A stretch of 64,000 bases of DNA from Carex sylvatica (Eukaryota; Streptophyta; Magnoliopsida; Poales; Cyperaceae), in assembly GCA_964058845.1 (NCBI GenBank), contig CAXKVR010000076.1:248001-312000 (forward strand), read 5' to 3'. Positions 1 through 13,700 of the stretch are shown in pieces. A program made the position numbers and the translations under genes. The first letter of the stretch is position 1. The number at the start of each line of letters is the position of its first letter. The notes under the pieces were generated by a model. It worked only from the letters and a program-made list of their open reading frames with translations. It was not told where the DNA came from and did no database searches.

Positions 1-2090
1 AATTCTAATTGTAAAGGCTGACGTGTCATTTCAAAGATTTGAAACACCGATGGAGAGGTAATCTCAAATTTGCAAGCTTTCAAGACTTGCAAGCTTGCAA
101 AGCCCTTGCATTTCGCTCAAAAATACCAAATCGCCTCTCTCGTGCTGCTGGTCGCTGCTATACTTCGAGCTGCCATTCGTGAGAAAAAGAGGGATAAACC
201 GTTGTTCTGTCACAATTTCCTCCGCCGCCGTTGTTCTATCACCATTTTCGCCAATGGATTCGTCCGCTCTTCCCCTCACCGTTCGCCTCCATCCGTCACT
301 CTTCCCCTCCAGTTCGTCTCCATTCTGTGAATGATAGCGCACTTCACTGTAGCAAGGTAAAACACTAAATCTAGCTCACAGATCCATCGATTTAGGTAAT
401 ACAAATTCGATTTAGAAAATTATTGTCCCAAAATTACTTGCAAGATGTACATGGTACTAGGAGGTAGTACAAGGCTATATTCAAATTAACGAGATATACA
501 GGATTAAGCCTATATTCAAATTGACGAGGCATTCAAGATTATATTCAAACATTGAGGTTGTTTCTATCACAATTGTACAATTGAGCCTAAATTCAACTTT
601 ATCTGTAACAAACCAGATTCCATACAACATCAGTGTGGATTTTGGTGATTTTTGAGTTTATTTATTGATACAGTTGGTCCTTAGCATTGGACTTCAATTA
701 AAGTTGTGAGATCTGCATAGACCAAATGGACAGTCGGAGTAACTATTTCTTGTGATGTTGAAACCATTATTGTTGTCCTAAGTGAAACTGATGCTCAATT
801 TTTTCTCTTGTGGTTTATGGTCTCAGCTAAGAAATTGCTAGAAGGCCAAACTGTGCAACAGAACACATAAGGCATGTTATTGACACAGGGACAATACCAT
901 CCAAGTGAAGTTGAAACAAACTCGAAGTTGCTGCACAAGTATATTACTTATTTTCTTTTTTGATAATAGATTCTTGATTTTACTTAGTTTCCTTTTGTAT
1001 TTTTTTAAGGCTCTCAGATTAAGATCCAATGAGCTCTGGTTGGGTAAACAAGCCGAATCTCTAAACTCAAAGTTTCTTTTTTCAAGTACGTGTATTCACT
1101 TTCTTATTATTTCATATTGTTCTACAAGTAATTTTATGATCTAGATGATACTCCATACTTTATACTGTCAATTTCTTTGACTTGCTAGTTAGATTAACCC
1201 TCTATAGGATGTTTATTATTGATTAAAACAAAAGGGAAAATTTCATGTGTGCCCATCTAAAATATGGTAAAAATTGTGAGTTAGATGTGAGAAGAGAAGA
1301 GCATGGAACAAAACTGTTACAACACTGTTCACAGCATGGTACCGGTACCAATCAGTGGACTTCAGGGTACCAACGCAAGTGGATGGAAAACTGGGTTTAA
1401 ATTGTGATTTAGATGTAAAACAGAGATGTCATGGTATGGTACGATTCAATGTCATGGCATGACACTGTTCACTGCATTAGTCTCTTTTAGACTATCCAAT
1501 TTTTACTTCTTTTTTTCTAGAAATTAAGTGTAATTTCATATTTTCTACTTTTTCTGATTTATTGCATTAGGCTTGTTTCAAATATTGTTTTCAATATATC
1601 TAAGACTTGGACTTATGCTATGTAATTTCCATTGATTAGTGAGCAAGCCTTTGCGGACCTTTCCTTCAAAACAAAGTTGTATATGCATCGATTTAGCAGC
1701 TAGGAGTGAAAAAATTTCCTAAGGAATCTTGAATCATTGAGCATGCCTCTGCGGGCCTTTTCTTCAACCGTCAAACTGATCTTTTTTTTTCTTTGCAGAA
1801 ATTCCGAAGAACTTATTTGACTAGGACATTCGAATCTCCAGATATATTCGTAAACAGTGAGGTAAATAGACCAACTTATTATGGCATAATTAAGAATTAT
1901 TGTATTTTGGATGACAATGTTTATTATTTCATGAAAATTTATGCATTTTGTTTTATATTTTACAGGCTTGGTCCCCATCTGTTCTTGGAACTGACAGCAT
2001 TTGTGTGGTGATGAGTACGGAAAAGCACAAGCGATCTGCTTGATCCTGTATTATGCCTTGATTTAGCAACCTCTTGTTTTCTTTTCATGG

Positions 2091-2141
<51 letters not shown>

Positions 2142-2430
2142 GGGGGGGGAGAGAGGGAGAGGGTATCATTTATAATTTCTAACTATGTTTAAGATATTTT
2201 GTTCACTAGATCACTGTCAATTCTTTTGAGATTATACTGGTACAATGTTGGTACCGGGTGCATTACGGCTTGACTGTTTTGGACAAGAAGGGATGCTGTC
2301 AGGTTTAGTGGGGATGGTTCTTTGCGAGACCATGGGAAATTGCATTTTCCTATTTTCTACTTTTTTTCAGAACTGATGTATTATTTTCTCGCAATTTTAA
2401 TATATATCTTGGCAGCTTCTGCTAACATTT
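1..2430. other. Non-coding stretch, no convincing gene
   Basis: No ORF here resembles a protein family I know, and the short ORFs overlap in several frames. Two segments look spliced: an AG-bounded block at about 1800-1860 ending in GAG/GTAAAT, and a second block after TTTTACAG at about 1966. They could be exons of a non-coding or decayed transcript. A roughly 32-bp motif is repeated imperfectly at about 1643-1675 and 1738-1771. Nothing else stands out except the GA tract listed separately. Confidence 0.4.
2089..2162. repeat. (GA)n microsatellite with G-run
   Basis: About 70 bases of almost pure GA dinucleotide, interrupted by one AAAG and a run of nine G. Similar GAGAGG motifs recur at about 2450-2530. 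It produces a spurious minus-strand ORF rich in Ser and Leu that should not be read as a gene. Confidence 0.9.
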
Positions 2431-4396
2431 CAAAAAAAAAAAAAAAGACAGAGGGTATCGTTGATGAGAGGAGAAATAAAACATAGAGAGGGGATATCAT
2501 TGAGAGGAGAGAAAAAAAGGAAGAGGTTACGTGAGTCAACGGAAAAAAAAAAACAAAAACCTAGTCTGACGTGGCATAAATGTAATTGAATTACAATTGC
2601 ATAGATGTAGGAAATTTGTAATTTATTTTTTACTTAATTTCATTTGACAGTTTTTATTTTATTTTATTTGCAATTGCATCTCACTAGCACCAATGGAGAT
2701 GCTCTAACAATTTTATTGACAAAAAAAAGTATTTACATAGTACTTGTATTGTCCATGTAGACATTACCAAATTGGATATAGTATATATATATATATTTCA
2801 TTTAAATTAACACTTGTTTTCATATATTCTTTTTTTTATCCAAGGTAATGCGAGTTCGGATTTTATAACTCAAAATTTGAATTTAGACTCAGATTGATCG
2901 ATCAGTTTTGACAAAAATATTAAAAAGAACTTCATAAATTGTTAACTTTATTAGAATTTATCTGAATTTTGATTGGACACTCCGAATTAAAATTCAAAAT
3001 TGTAGTTACCTTAGAGATATTCAATTTTTAGTAAAATGTTAAATCTGTGCACACTTAAAGCCTTCAAATCATTAACACTAGTTATTATAATTGATCACAA
3101 AACATGATAAATTTATAACCACATTATTTTGGATGAGGATCAAGCCACAATCATTAGTTTGACAACTTTGTCAACCGTCTAAAAAAAATGATAATTTTTG
3201 TATTTTTTTTTTTACCGTTCACAGATGACAGGAAATTTACAATGATTCACATTTGACGATATTTGATGAAATATTGAGTGACCTTTAAATTTTATGAAAA
3301 AAATATGCGTTTTCCATTAAACTACAACTCTACAAGTCATATTTATATAAAATATATAATTAGAACATCTCAGATCAATTAATTATATGCTTAACAAGAG
3401 TGTTTTATGTTTTTAAAATATGGAAAAAGAAGCAAGTGCAACATGGAAATCCACAAACATGTGCCGCAAAATAAAAAAGAAAACCAGAGGCATTACATAA
3501 GCCTAGAGAGACTACAGACAAATGTCTCCTATGGAATTCACAGCAAAAAATAATAAAATAAAACGAACGAACGAAAGAAGAAATATGTGCCAAGTTGACA
3601 ACAAGTCGGCCACTTGAGCGACAATTACTTTTACTGTGCCTAGAAACTACGGTAAGTGATAGATTGACAAACAAAAAGTTTTTTTTTTCTAATTTAGATA
3701 GTAACTAAGTTTATATTAAATAATTTTTGTTACCATTTTTTTTAGAAAAAATGTCTAATTTACCATGGAAACTTTTAAAATAGCCAATTTTTCCATGAAA
3801 ACATCTTAATATCTAATATCTCTATTAAAATTTAACATTCTTTCTTTTATCCCCATATATTCATTAAATTTGGTATTTTAAAAGTTTCCATAGGTACACT
3901 AGAAATTTTTTCTTTTTTTAAAAACAAATATCATTTTGACCACCTCCACAGTCTAAACTTGCGGAACCAAATGATTAAATTGTATTTTTTTTTTAAATAG
4001 TACTTTTTTTTTTGGGAAAAATAAAGTTGGGATGGATTAGCAAACAAAATAAACTTCCATTATGTGACAGGTTAAGGTGATAGATTGTTATATGTTATTT
4101 TGTTAATTAATTGTGAGAAAGGCTAAAGCGTCTCTATTTTGTGTGTCTATTTTTAAATATCAAAATAAAATTGTTAAATAAAATCTATATCATTTTGTCT
4201 ATGTACAAGTGAAAAATTATGACATTTCAATTTTGTTTTCATTGTAATAAAGAGCTTGCAAAAATACACTAGTGTGAATAATTTGTTGGTGTTGATTTTT
4301 TTATTTATTGATTCATGTAGAAAAAAAATTAAATAGTGATAATTTTTTTTGTACATATAGAGAAAATAATATAGATTATATTTTAAGATTTTATAT
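2430..4396. other. AT-rich intergenic DNA with degenerate repeat traces
   Basis: No gene seen. A sequence ending at about 2707 in CACCAATGGAGATGCTC has the look of a terminal motif of a small plant DNA element, but I find no partner end or target duplication. At about 3755-3900 there is a weak inverted repeat (a TGGAAACTTTTAAAATAG-type end and its complement) resembling the termini of the larger foldback at 35250. The rest is AT-rich with homopolymer runs. Confidence 0.4.
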
Positions 4397-4405
4397 ATGT
4401 TAATA

Positions 4406-4775
4406 GAGGAGGGATCCACTTACACCCTTTTTTTGGTGACACTGAATTATACTCTATATTTTCAAAACTCAAACAGTCGATCCAAACCATTCAACATGAT
4501 GGATATATTAAAATGTGCTTGCAGATCAAATTTTACATTTCTTTGAATTTTTTTACTATTTATTGGGTATTTTATAAAATCGTTGTTTTTAGACCATTGA
4601 ATTTTTGTACCAATCTTGATAAATAGTAAACAAATTCAAAAAAATGTAAATTTTGATATGCAGGCACATTTTAATATATTCATCATGTTGAACTGGTTGG
4701 ATCGACTATTTGGACCTTGAAAATGTAGGGTGTAATCCGGTGTCATCAAAAAATAATGTAATTGAATCGCTCCTG
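4406..4775. mobile_element. MULE-type foldback MITE, 9-bp TSD
   Basis: A 370-bp element whose halves are imperfect inverted repeats of each other. The left end starts GAGGAGGGATCC; the right end, reverse-complemented, starts CAGGAGCGATTC. It is flanked by an exact 9-bp direct repeat ATGTTAATA at 4397-4405 and 4776-4784, the duplication length of Mutator-like elements. It has no coding capacity. The interior resembles that of the foldback at 61752-62157, which shares GAGGAG termini, so the two are probably relatives. Confidence 0.75.
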
Positions 4776-4784
4776 ATGTTAATA

Positions 4785-7700
4785 TATAAGATTTAGAAAT
4801 TTTTTAATAGAATATTAAAAATAAAAACATAAAAAATAAAGATATTTAAATCCTACTTATAAATTGTATGGCCATAAAACAATTCACAATTTGTTGACTA
4901 CGCAACGAGAATGAATCCATCTACAAATCTTTTCCTTGACATCAATAATATGTTGTCCAAATTTTACAAACCGTAACAAAAATTTCATCATTATATACAC
5001 ACTATAATGTTAGACAAGCGTTGGACATAAATATGCACCACATGTTTCACAAAGTAAGAAATTGAATAAAATATTTGTAGGTCAAATTAGCATTTAATTT
5101 GGAACACAAAAAAAAACATGAAGTTTCCTTTTAATTAACCGACTCAAAAAACTAAATGTTCTATGGTGAAATTGGAGCCAGAATAATTTCTCTCAGACTT
5201 TGTTGTAATTTTCACACTCATAAAAAAATTTGAGATAATAATAAGAAGAGTGTGTGAGAGGTGCCCATCAAATGGGTCGCTAAAAATTTCCAAATATAGA
5301 CAAAATTATCTAATACCTTTCAGATGAGACTGCCAAACACTTGGGCAATGCATGTGTGCTGAGGCCACTGTTTCTAAATTTCTGTGGCACTACACTTTCT
5401 GGTCTTTTGTGAGTCTAAGAGGTTATGACTATGAGTTGGAAGAAATGTATTAAAATCATATGACTCGACTATACATATTTGATAATTTAATGCTCAATAA
5501 TCAAGTGCTGATAAAGTTAAATCGTATTTTAATTTCAAACAATTTAATGGTTTTCAAGATGCACCAAATTTGACATACAATCTATTTTAATTATTTTAAT
5601 TACAGATAATGTATCTGTATATTTATTTTAATAATTATTTTAAATTATTTTAATTATGTACCACATTTGTTCTGCAGTCCGAGTTATATGTACTAGGTTT
5701 AAATGGTTGGTTTATCAATCTGAATACAGTACAGTACAACAAACAAAATATGTACTAGGTGCTATTTTTTTTTTTTTTTAATATAGGTTTGCCAACATAC
5801 AACCTTTTAGTATCTAAACAATCTAGCATATATAAACTACTCAATTCAATTTTTTTCCTTGTAATACATTGAATTAACAAATAATACTTTTAGTCAAAAG
5901 TAAAAAATATTCCTGATTAAAATTTGAACACAGTAATATATTTTGAGCAACTATAGACTAAAAAATTTGACATAGAAAAGAATCTTCACCAATTTTTCTA
6001 AAAGGTTAGAGTTTGGTTACTCTAAAGTAACTTAATCTTTCATTTTGTTCAAAAATGGGTTGGGTAAGAAAAATGATCTGATTGGAATTTACCGGACAAT
6101 CTTCGAAATACTTCAGAGAATCTGAATTAAATGTTGAATATACTTTTGACACAATTACACAAACACACTCAACCGTATAATACACGAGCTGCTAAATATC
6201 CCACAATTCAACAAAAAAAATTGACTGATGGGAAATTGGTAATACAGGAAGCAATACTTTATACACAATTAACACGTTATGCATCCTTATCCACCCCCAT
6301 TATGTATTTCTCATTCCATTTTTTTTTAATATTTTAATATTTTGACTTTACCATATTTGGAGAATGTCTTAAGTCATTTCATAATTTTCATAATTTCTTT
6401 TGTTTAATTTAAAGATTTAGGCGACCCGATATAATTTAGTCTCCTTTTTTTATTTTTGGGACTTACAATTTTGATGGATTTATACATAATTTTTGAGTCT
6501 TCGTAAGCCCATATTAAAAGTGGCACACATTTAGAGTATGTTTGGATGGGAGTTAGAATAGCTAAAATGGCGAAATTTAAAAATAGTAAATGATATTAGA
6601 GAAAAATAGTGATTTTTATATTAGTGTAAAAATAGTGCTATTTATATTAATAAAAATATTGTTTGGATTGTACATGTGGAATAGTGAATAGCTGTAAGCC
6701 TGCAACCAATAAAGAATAGGGTTAATAATGTGTTAATTAAGATAAAAGATAGGCAAGTGAGATCTCAAATAAATTGTCTCGAAGATAGCGGAATTGGTGT
6801 CAAATTTGTTATTTCGGAACTGTGTTGGTGGAAATTCGAAAATAATTTTTTTTTTTTTCTCCTCATACTTCAGTGATCAAAGTAAGCAAAGCAAATAAAA
6901 TGTAAATATAGTTGTAATTAAGTACACGAATAAAAATAATTAAAGTGTTAATCTACATAGAAGTGTGCCATTTGTACCTTCTGTTGGTCAACAAAGGTTG
7001 TCAAAACACCATCGATGCATTCAATAGTTCAAAGCAAAGATAAGTTTGACGAAAATAAGGCACAAATTATAAAACTATTTTTGAGTTGCTTCAAATAACA
7101 TTGTGGGCCACCCATTAACCGTCCAATCTTTTTTTTTTTTTTAAACTTTAAATATTCTTTGATATGTATAAACATCTACATATTATAGCAATTCAAATAA
7201 ATTTTTAAATAACTATTAATTACTTTTTAGAAATTAAAGTCTCTAAATTTTCTAACTCTCACATCTCTGAAAATTAATTTTAGAGTTTTTATTAAACTAC
7301 GTCAGCACCAAATTAAAAAAGAGAAACAATTTGAGTCAATCATTTGACCATCATAAAGTATATAAACAATTTCTTAATAAGAAATAAGAAAATGTACCAC
7401 ATAGTTTCTAAATAAGAAATTTTCTCACACATCTAAAATTGAATTAGAAAATATCAAATCAAATTACAAACTCTAATAATATCTAATAATATCAAAGATG
7501 TGGATGCTCTAAATATATTAAGGAAATGCAAATAAGTGAATAATTTATTCTCTTTTCATTTGAATGTTCATTAAAATTTAGGGTTTTGACGGTGATGCAA
7601 ATATAAATGTTTAAAACACTTCCTCGCAACTTTGTTTTGTCATTTAGATTTTAGAAGCCCCTTTTTCAATTAAATAATAATACCTATAGAATGCACTTGT

Positions 7701-8208
7701 CAGTGACTCAGAATGGAATATGTTACAATATATTTTGGATTTTGTATACACAACAGAATATTGATTTTTTTTTTAATTCTTATTATGAATTAACCATAAT
7801 TGTGACTTGAGAAAATCAAATAATTGATATTTATATTCTAAAAATAATTGGGCACTACTATGGTCGGCGTGCTGACGTGTCCCACCACATAGTGACTCGT
7901 TACATACATCATGACGTCTCATTTTGCACCCGAAATAAAACATTGGAGACAAAAATATCTCAAGAAAACAAATATATAAAAAAGTCTCAAGATAATAATA
8001 CACTATCAAAAGTACACTTTTTCATTTATTTTTTTGCGTCGTCCAAATATCAAAAACACATGCCATTCCCTAATTGGATCCGTGCCTGATAAGAGAAAAA
8101 AAAGACTAATAGAGCGAGGTACAAAAAAATAAAAATAAATAAATAATAGAGCGAGGTACAAAATGCAAATTCCAAAGTACCTTCAAATTCAATCCTAGGT
8201 GGTACCAA
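4785..8208. other. AT-rich intergenic DNA
   Basis: No gene seen. Long AT-rich tracts with poly-A and poly-T runs. A possible small MITE lies at about 7255-7513 (imperfect ends of the type CTCACATCTCTGA and its counterpart GATGTGGATGCTC), but no target duplication is visible. A hAT-like end motif (GTATGTTTGGATG) at about 6537 has no clear partner. Confidence 0.4.
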
Positions 8209-8217
8209 GTGCTAACC

Positions 8218-8398
8218 CGAATTCGTATCTTCTGAGTTAACTCAAATTTTGAGTTAAGATCTAGACCCTCCGATTCAAATCCGCACTAATATTAAATGGC
8301 TCCGTGTGTTATAGACATGGATCAGATAGGTCCGAATTCTGATCACACAGTTAAAAAAATTAACGCAATAGGTGCGTTAATGCAGATGATATGGATTC
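8218..8398. mobile_element. MULE-type MITE (GAATTCGTATC family), copy 1
   Basis: A 181-bp non-coding element with imperfect terminal inverted repeats: left CGAATTCGTATCTTCTGAG, right complement GAATCCATATCATCTGC. An exact 9-bp target duplication GTGCTAACC lies at 8209-8217 and 8399-8407. The same terminal pattern recurs at 34881-35060 and 44114-44334, each with its own 9-bp duplication, so this is a dispersed family and not a local hairpin. Confidence 0.8.
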
Positions 8399-8727
8399 GT
8401 GCTAACCCTAGTTAACTTTCTGACATGCCGATTGCTTATTGGATCCGTACCCGCTAACTGGAATACCCATTAACTGTCCACAGCTAGCCCATCACCTAAG
8501 GAGGTTAATTCAACGGCTGTGATTAACCTCCCTATCCAGGAAGAAACGTGATGGATGTGGCCACGTCTCCGGTCCCCAGTGCACCAATAGCCACAAAATG
8601 TTTTTCCATTCTCTGACCTGTTTGGTATGTAGGTACAAACCTACACGTATTTGTTACTGGAAATATTAGTATTGGAATCTTGTTTATATGTCCAATATAA
8701 TTTTTATTTGCAATTGTACTCCTTAGA

Positions 8728-9166
8728 CCCGTTCGGCAAACCATTGGAATAAATGAATAGTGAGGACAAATTGAATTTGGAATAGACTTCAATTCTTCAC
8801 TATTCTGGTCATGTTCGGTTAATGGTAGAAGAGTGGAAGAACATTGGTAAACGAGCTAAATCTACCTCTTGAGAAAAGCTAATTCATCTATTCCATCCTT
8901 TCTATGGAATAGGGAATTGACTCATAGAGGAATAAAGCTAATTTTAGGGATTGGGAGGAGAAGAGGTTTACCCTTTTGACCTAAGTAACTTAACTTAACT
9001 TACCCGTGGGAGGGACCAAAATGCAAAAAAATAGGAGTTTGACTGCAAAAGTTCAAACCGAATTTCACTATTATTAATTTCTCAATTCCACTAACTTCTC
9101 CTCTTGTTCGGCAGAAATAAAACATCTTTTCCACTCTATTCCTCTATTCTACTCTTGCCAAACAAA
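8728..9166. mobile_element. hAT-like MITE
   Basis: A 439-bp non-coding segment bounded by CCCGTTCGGCAAACC on the left and a complementary GCCAAACAAA end on the right. Flanking octamers TCCTTAGA (8720-8727) and TCCTTTGA (9167-9174) match at seven of eight positions, consistent with an old 8-bp hAT duplication. The interior is symmetric around GGAATAG motifs. The terminal repeats are imperfect, so the family call is moderate. Confidence 0.5.
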
Positions 9167-9174
9167 TCCTTTGA

Positions 9175-9900
9175 GATTTATTTTCTGTTAAAGTGAAACT
9201 TTTATCTTTTATAATTAGCAATTCGCACTGAATTTTTTATTTGTAGTATTGTTAAAAGAAATCAATTTAAAAGTTGCCTGCATTTTTCAAAAAGTCAAAT
9301 TGTAGCAGACATTCAGACTAAATCTGCACATCACTTAAAAAAAGCACGCAAACTTAGTATGTGCACTGAATTGCTTTCATTCCAGAACAAACTCTTAATA
9401 TTAAATGGTTTAGTGTCTTTTTGTCACGAAATAAAAATTATATAAGAGAATGAAGTAAATTTTTTTATGATATAATTGTACCATCAACTAAACGTGTGAT
9501 TTCCTAGATGTCTTAGAATAATTATATTTGTTTATCTTTTGCTCGATAAAAAAATTAATATTAAATTTTGACTACTAATAAATCATCTTGTCATTTTACA
9601 TTCTAATAAAAAAGAAATCGCATATACATACCAAATTATGCTTTAGGATGTCATTTATGATTTTCAATGTATTGTATCTAATAATATTTTATAAATTAAT
9701 TCCAACAACTAAAATATCTTAAAAAAATATATATAATCAAACAAAATATACGCCGAAAAAAGAGACAAAAAGCATCCTCACTTCAGAGTACTGAACAACT
9801 AGGCACTACTAGACCTGTAATACTGTCAGCTGTAAATATAACAAAGTACAGGGTTACATTAGCAAAAGAGATCCAAATCTGAAAGAAAGAAAATTACAAG
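9175..9900. other. Intergenic DNA upstream of REC1
   Basis: AT-rich sequence with no ORF of interest and no recognisable repeat. It should hold distal promoter sequence of the REC1-like gene, but no single motif can be defended. Confidence 0.35.
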
Positions 9901-10009
9901 AGTAATTAATTTAGAAAAAAATAGAGCTAAGCACTCATACAGTGTCACACGCAGAGCAGAGACTCGAGAGAGACGCAGTCACAAACTGCCAATATCCTAT
10001 CTGACCGTT

Positions 10010-10770
10010 AAATCTCAACCCTTCCTCCCTTATCAATCCCTCTCTTCAGTTTTCTCTTCTCCCCTCTCAACCTATTCTCTCTTTCTCCCTCGCTAGTTTC
10101 TTCCTCTATCCTCTCCTTCTCTTTCTCTACTTCTCTTTTCATGACCATTTCTTATCCCATTTTCTCTCCTTTATCCTTGCACTAAGAGGTTCTCTCCTAA
10201 GATAGTTTCTTTGGTTTCTATTATATATAGCTCTAGGTAGCTATCTGGAGGTACTTCTCTCAGCTAGGAAAGAGATTTTTATCAAGGTTGTTTACTTCTA
10301 AGATGTGAAAAATTGTCTTTGGGTTCAAAATTGAGGCTCTTTGGATGAAGTTTTTGTGTAATTTGAGTTAATATATGAGCGCCATGTTTTGTTTTTATTT
10401 TCTCTTGTACAAACCTCTGGTTAAGATGGCCAATTGGTGCATGTGTTGGAGAGCTTCATCTAAGCAGCTCTCAACTCAAAATTGAATCTTTTTGGGATGC
10501 ATATAATTTTCTTTTTTACTTGTTAGCTAAGACATAAGAAACCATGCATGAAACGGTTTTGTTATCCACAAAGAAAGCTATCTGCAAAATGGTTGGTTGG
10601 TATTGGTTCGTGTGATATGCACCTTATCCTCTTGGCATGACAAGCATGAATTCTCTCAGACAATTTTGAAAATTTGATTTTGTGAACTATGGCTCTCATT
10701 AATAAATTCTAATCCAATATTTGTTGGTTTTTCTTATTTTAGTAAGTAATAATTAATTAGTGCACTTGAA
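10010..10770 (+). promoter_or_regulatory. Putative REC1 leader and promoter region
   Basis: A CT-rich tract runs from about 10015 to 10140 (repeated TTCTCTC/CCTCTC), typical of plant 5' leaders just downstream of a transcription start. A TATA-like TTATATATAG at 10221-10230 lies inside the same leader, so the start site is unclear. In-frame stops precede the chosen ATG at 10771. The distance suggests a long leader or a leader intron, which the sequence alone cannot settle. Confidence 0.4.
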
Positions 10771-13700
10771 ATGGCTCCGAAAAGTGGTCGAGGGAAAGCA
10801 AAGGGAGAGAAGAAGAAGAAGGATGAGAAAGGTAATTAATTTAATTTAATTAATTGCTTATTTATAAAATTTTATTTTGTTGGTTAGTTTGTTTATTGTG
10901 TAAATAAAATTGTTATGTCATTTTAATTATTTTAGCTAATAATTATTATCATTTTTTCCTCTTGGAATTTAGTTCTCCCTGTGGCTTTGGACATTACTGT
11001 AAACCTGCCGGATGGGTCCCATGTCATTTTAAAGGTACCCTTTCCCTCTCTCTTTCTCTTAGCAATTGATGTTGTTGACTTGTTGCATTATGGGTAATTA
11101 GATATTAATGTCAGTATTAGTTAAATAATTAGCTGATGTAACAGAAATTTCCATTTCTTTTCAATAGAAATTAATATTATATATATAGAAGAAATGAAAT
11201 CCTGAAATATTAAAGTCATGTCATGTCCAGAGCTCTTTATTTGTAGAATGGCCAAAAAAAAAAATATTCATTTAAAATGTTATCCTTATTCTCTGCAAAA
11301 ATAGAATTTGCATGAATCTTTGAATATATGATATGAATGTATGCATCTTTATAGACTAAGCGCCAAAGTTATGAATTCCTATTTTCAGCATTAATTGTTG
11401 CATATATAGAACTTAATATGCAGCAAATCATTGCATGAATGGTCACATTAACATGTAAAGCTCATGGTATGGTATTTTTAGTTACAGAGATGCACCACAG
11501 AAAATATTCAGGGTTCAAGGAAATTTAAAAAAAAAAAAATCCAAGGATTTATTTATATTTTATGCGAGTAATAATTAAGGAATTATTGATATATATACAT
11601 GCATGCATGTACTACTAGTACATATACAACTGTTCAGGCATGCTTTATATAATAATTGAATTTAAAGGGTCCCACAGCGTTTGCCTTAGCTTGAAAAGGA
11701 AATAATCCAAGTACTAGGTACTATAGATATTCTGAAAAAGAGTCAAAATGATCATGGCCGTTAAAATGCATCTGTATGTATTTTTTTGTCAGGGAATTTC
11801 AACGGACAGGATCATAGATGTACGGAGGCTTCTTTGTGTGAACACCATTACATGTGCTATCACAAACTACTCTTTATCACATGAGGTATGACTTTATTGT
11901 CTGATTAATTAGTTATTTATTGCATTATTTTTTATATTTCTCAAGTATTAGTATAACGCAGCGTGTATAGAATTATTATTAATTTTAATTAATTGTTAGT
12001 TAGTCTACCAGACTTGTACTTTGGGAGGATGGGAGACAATTCCCTCTTTTTTAACGAGAATGGAGATGTCCATTGCCAAATTTGAAGCTCTTCAAGTGAA
12101 AATGGACACCTCCAGGGAAGAAAAATGTGGGGATTTGGGTTGTTTTTCTTTTTCTTTGACATATAGACTGAGACTGGGTTGCTTTACTGGGTACCAATGT
12201 ACCATGAATGCAACACTTGCCACTTTTCAGCTTCTCCATTTAACAAGATAAATAAAAAGTTAAAAATCAATCATTGAAGAAATTCTTGATTTTTTATTTT
12301 TTGATCTTTTATCCTTAAATTTTTTTTTTAATGGAAATGGGTGTAACATCACTGGATATATATATATATTTTTTTTTCTTCAGGTGAGAGGAACACAACT
12401 GAAAGATTCTGTCGATGTTGCTGCTCTCAAACCATGTGTACTCACTCTCGTCGAAGGTAAATTTTTGTTGTTGTTTAAATAAAAAATGTATTAAGTAAAT
12501 TATTATAAAAAAGGTACAAAATCGTCGATGAAAAATTAATGATCTTATTAATATTTAAAATATAAGATCCGGTTTGAAAATTTAATAACCGGACTATATA
12601 TACAAGTTACATGACAAAGCATCTATAGAAATCTTTTGCACTATTGTATATTTCAGTTCAAGAAAATATGCATTTTTGTTAAAATAAATAGCATATATGA
12701 TTTTACTGCACATGTATGAATTATATTTAAGCATGCACTACTTTTAAAAAAGTGCACATTTTTTCAGAAGGCCTTAAAGGTGTCAAATCCGCAACTCAAA
12801 ACATTTATTGATAAATGTTAATTATGTTATGGAGAGAGTTCATTTTATTAAAAATGTGTATTCTCTGAAAACATTTATAATTTAAAATAATGCTAGCATG
12901 AGAGCTGCTCGGCATTATATAATAACTATTAAGAAAAAAAATAAGAGACATGAAAATAAATTTGCTTTAAAATTAGTGTGGACGATTTATTTTGAAATTC
13001 TGGTGATTGGTCATCTAAAATTTGGTATACACTTAAAAACAGCACGTGAGTAGCCAAAGGGTACAATTGACGGGGAGAGTAATCCGCGCTGAGATTAATT
13101 CTCAAGGGATTTGGTTTTGTTCAATGTGCACTGGACAAATTTTATCCAAATAGGTTCCAACCGTCCGATCTGTATTAATATTTGTGCGGATGATGAGACC
13201 TTCATAAAATTTAGATAATCCCATAAATCTAAACCGTCAGTACAAACAGTGACACCGATCGGACGTTTGACACCCGACTTTGGATATAACTTTGTCCAAT
13301 AAATTTTGAACAAAAGAACCCACCGAATTATCAATTAGAAATTAACGGTTCCACTCAACCAATCACCTGTTGAATTTCTCACTCTGTTTCTCTACAGAGG
13401 ATTACGACGAAGAGCGCGCTGTCTCGCACGTGCGCCGCCTCCTCGACATTGTCGCGTGCACCTTCAGCTTCGGCCCTGCTCCGCCGAAAGATTTTACCTC
13501 CACCTCGACTGTCGCCGATGTTCCCCCCGCCACCTCTCCTACCGCCACCGGAAGTGGCGCCAAGGAGTCGAAGAAGAGCACCGCCGGATCCAACGGTGGC
13601 GGTGGGCCCCGAAAGTCCTCTCCACCTCCGGCTCAGAAGGAATCGAAGGAAAAGGAGGTGATGACGGATTTAGAGGCGGAGATGAGTGGCGCTTGCCCTC

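Noticed and set aside
1960..2169. Ser/Leu-rich minus-strand ORF near 2.1 kb
   Set aside because: Created by the GA microsatellite.
1..2712. An LTR or TRIM retrotransposon spanning 1-2.7 kb
   Set aside because: Similar CTGACGTG phrases occur near both ends in the same orientation, but the similarity is too short, and there is no primer binding site or polypurine tract that I can defend.
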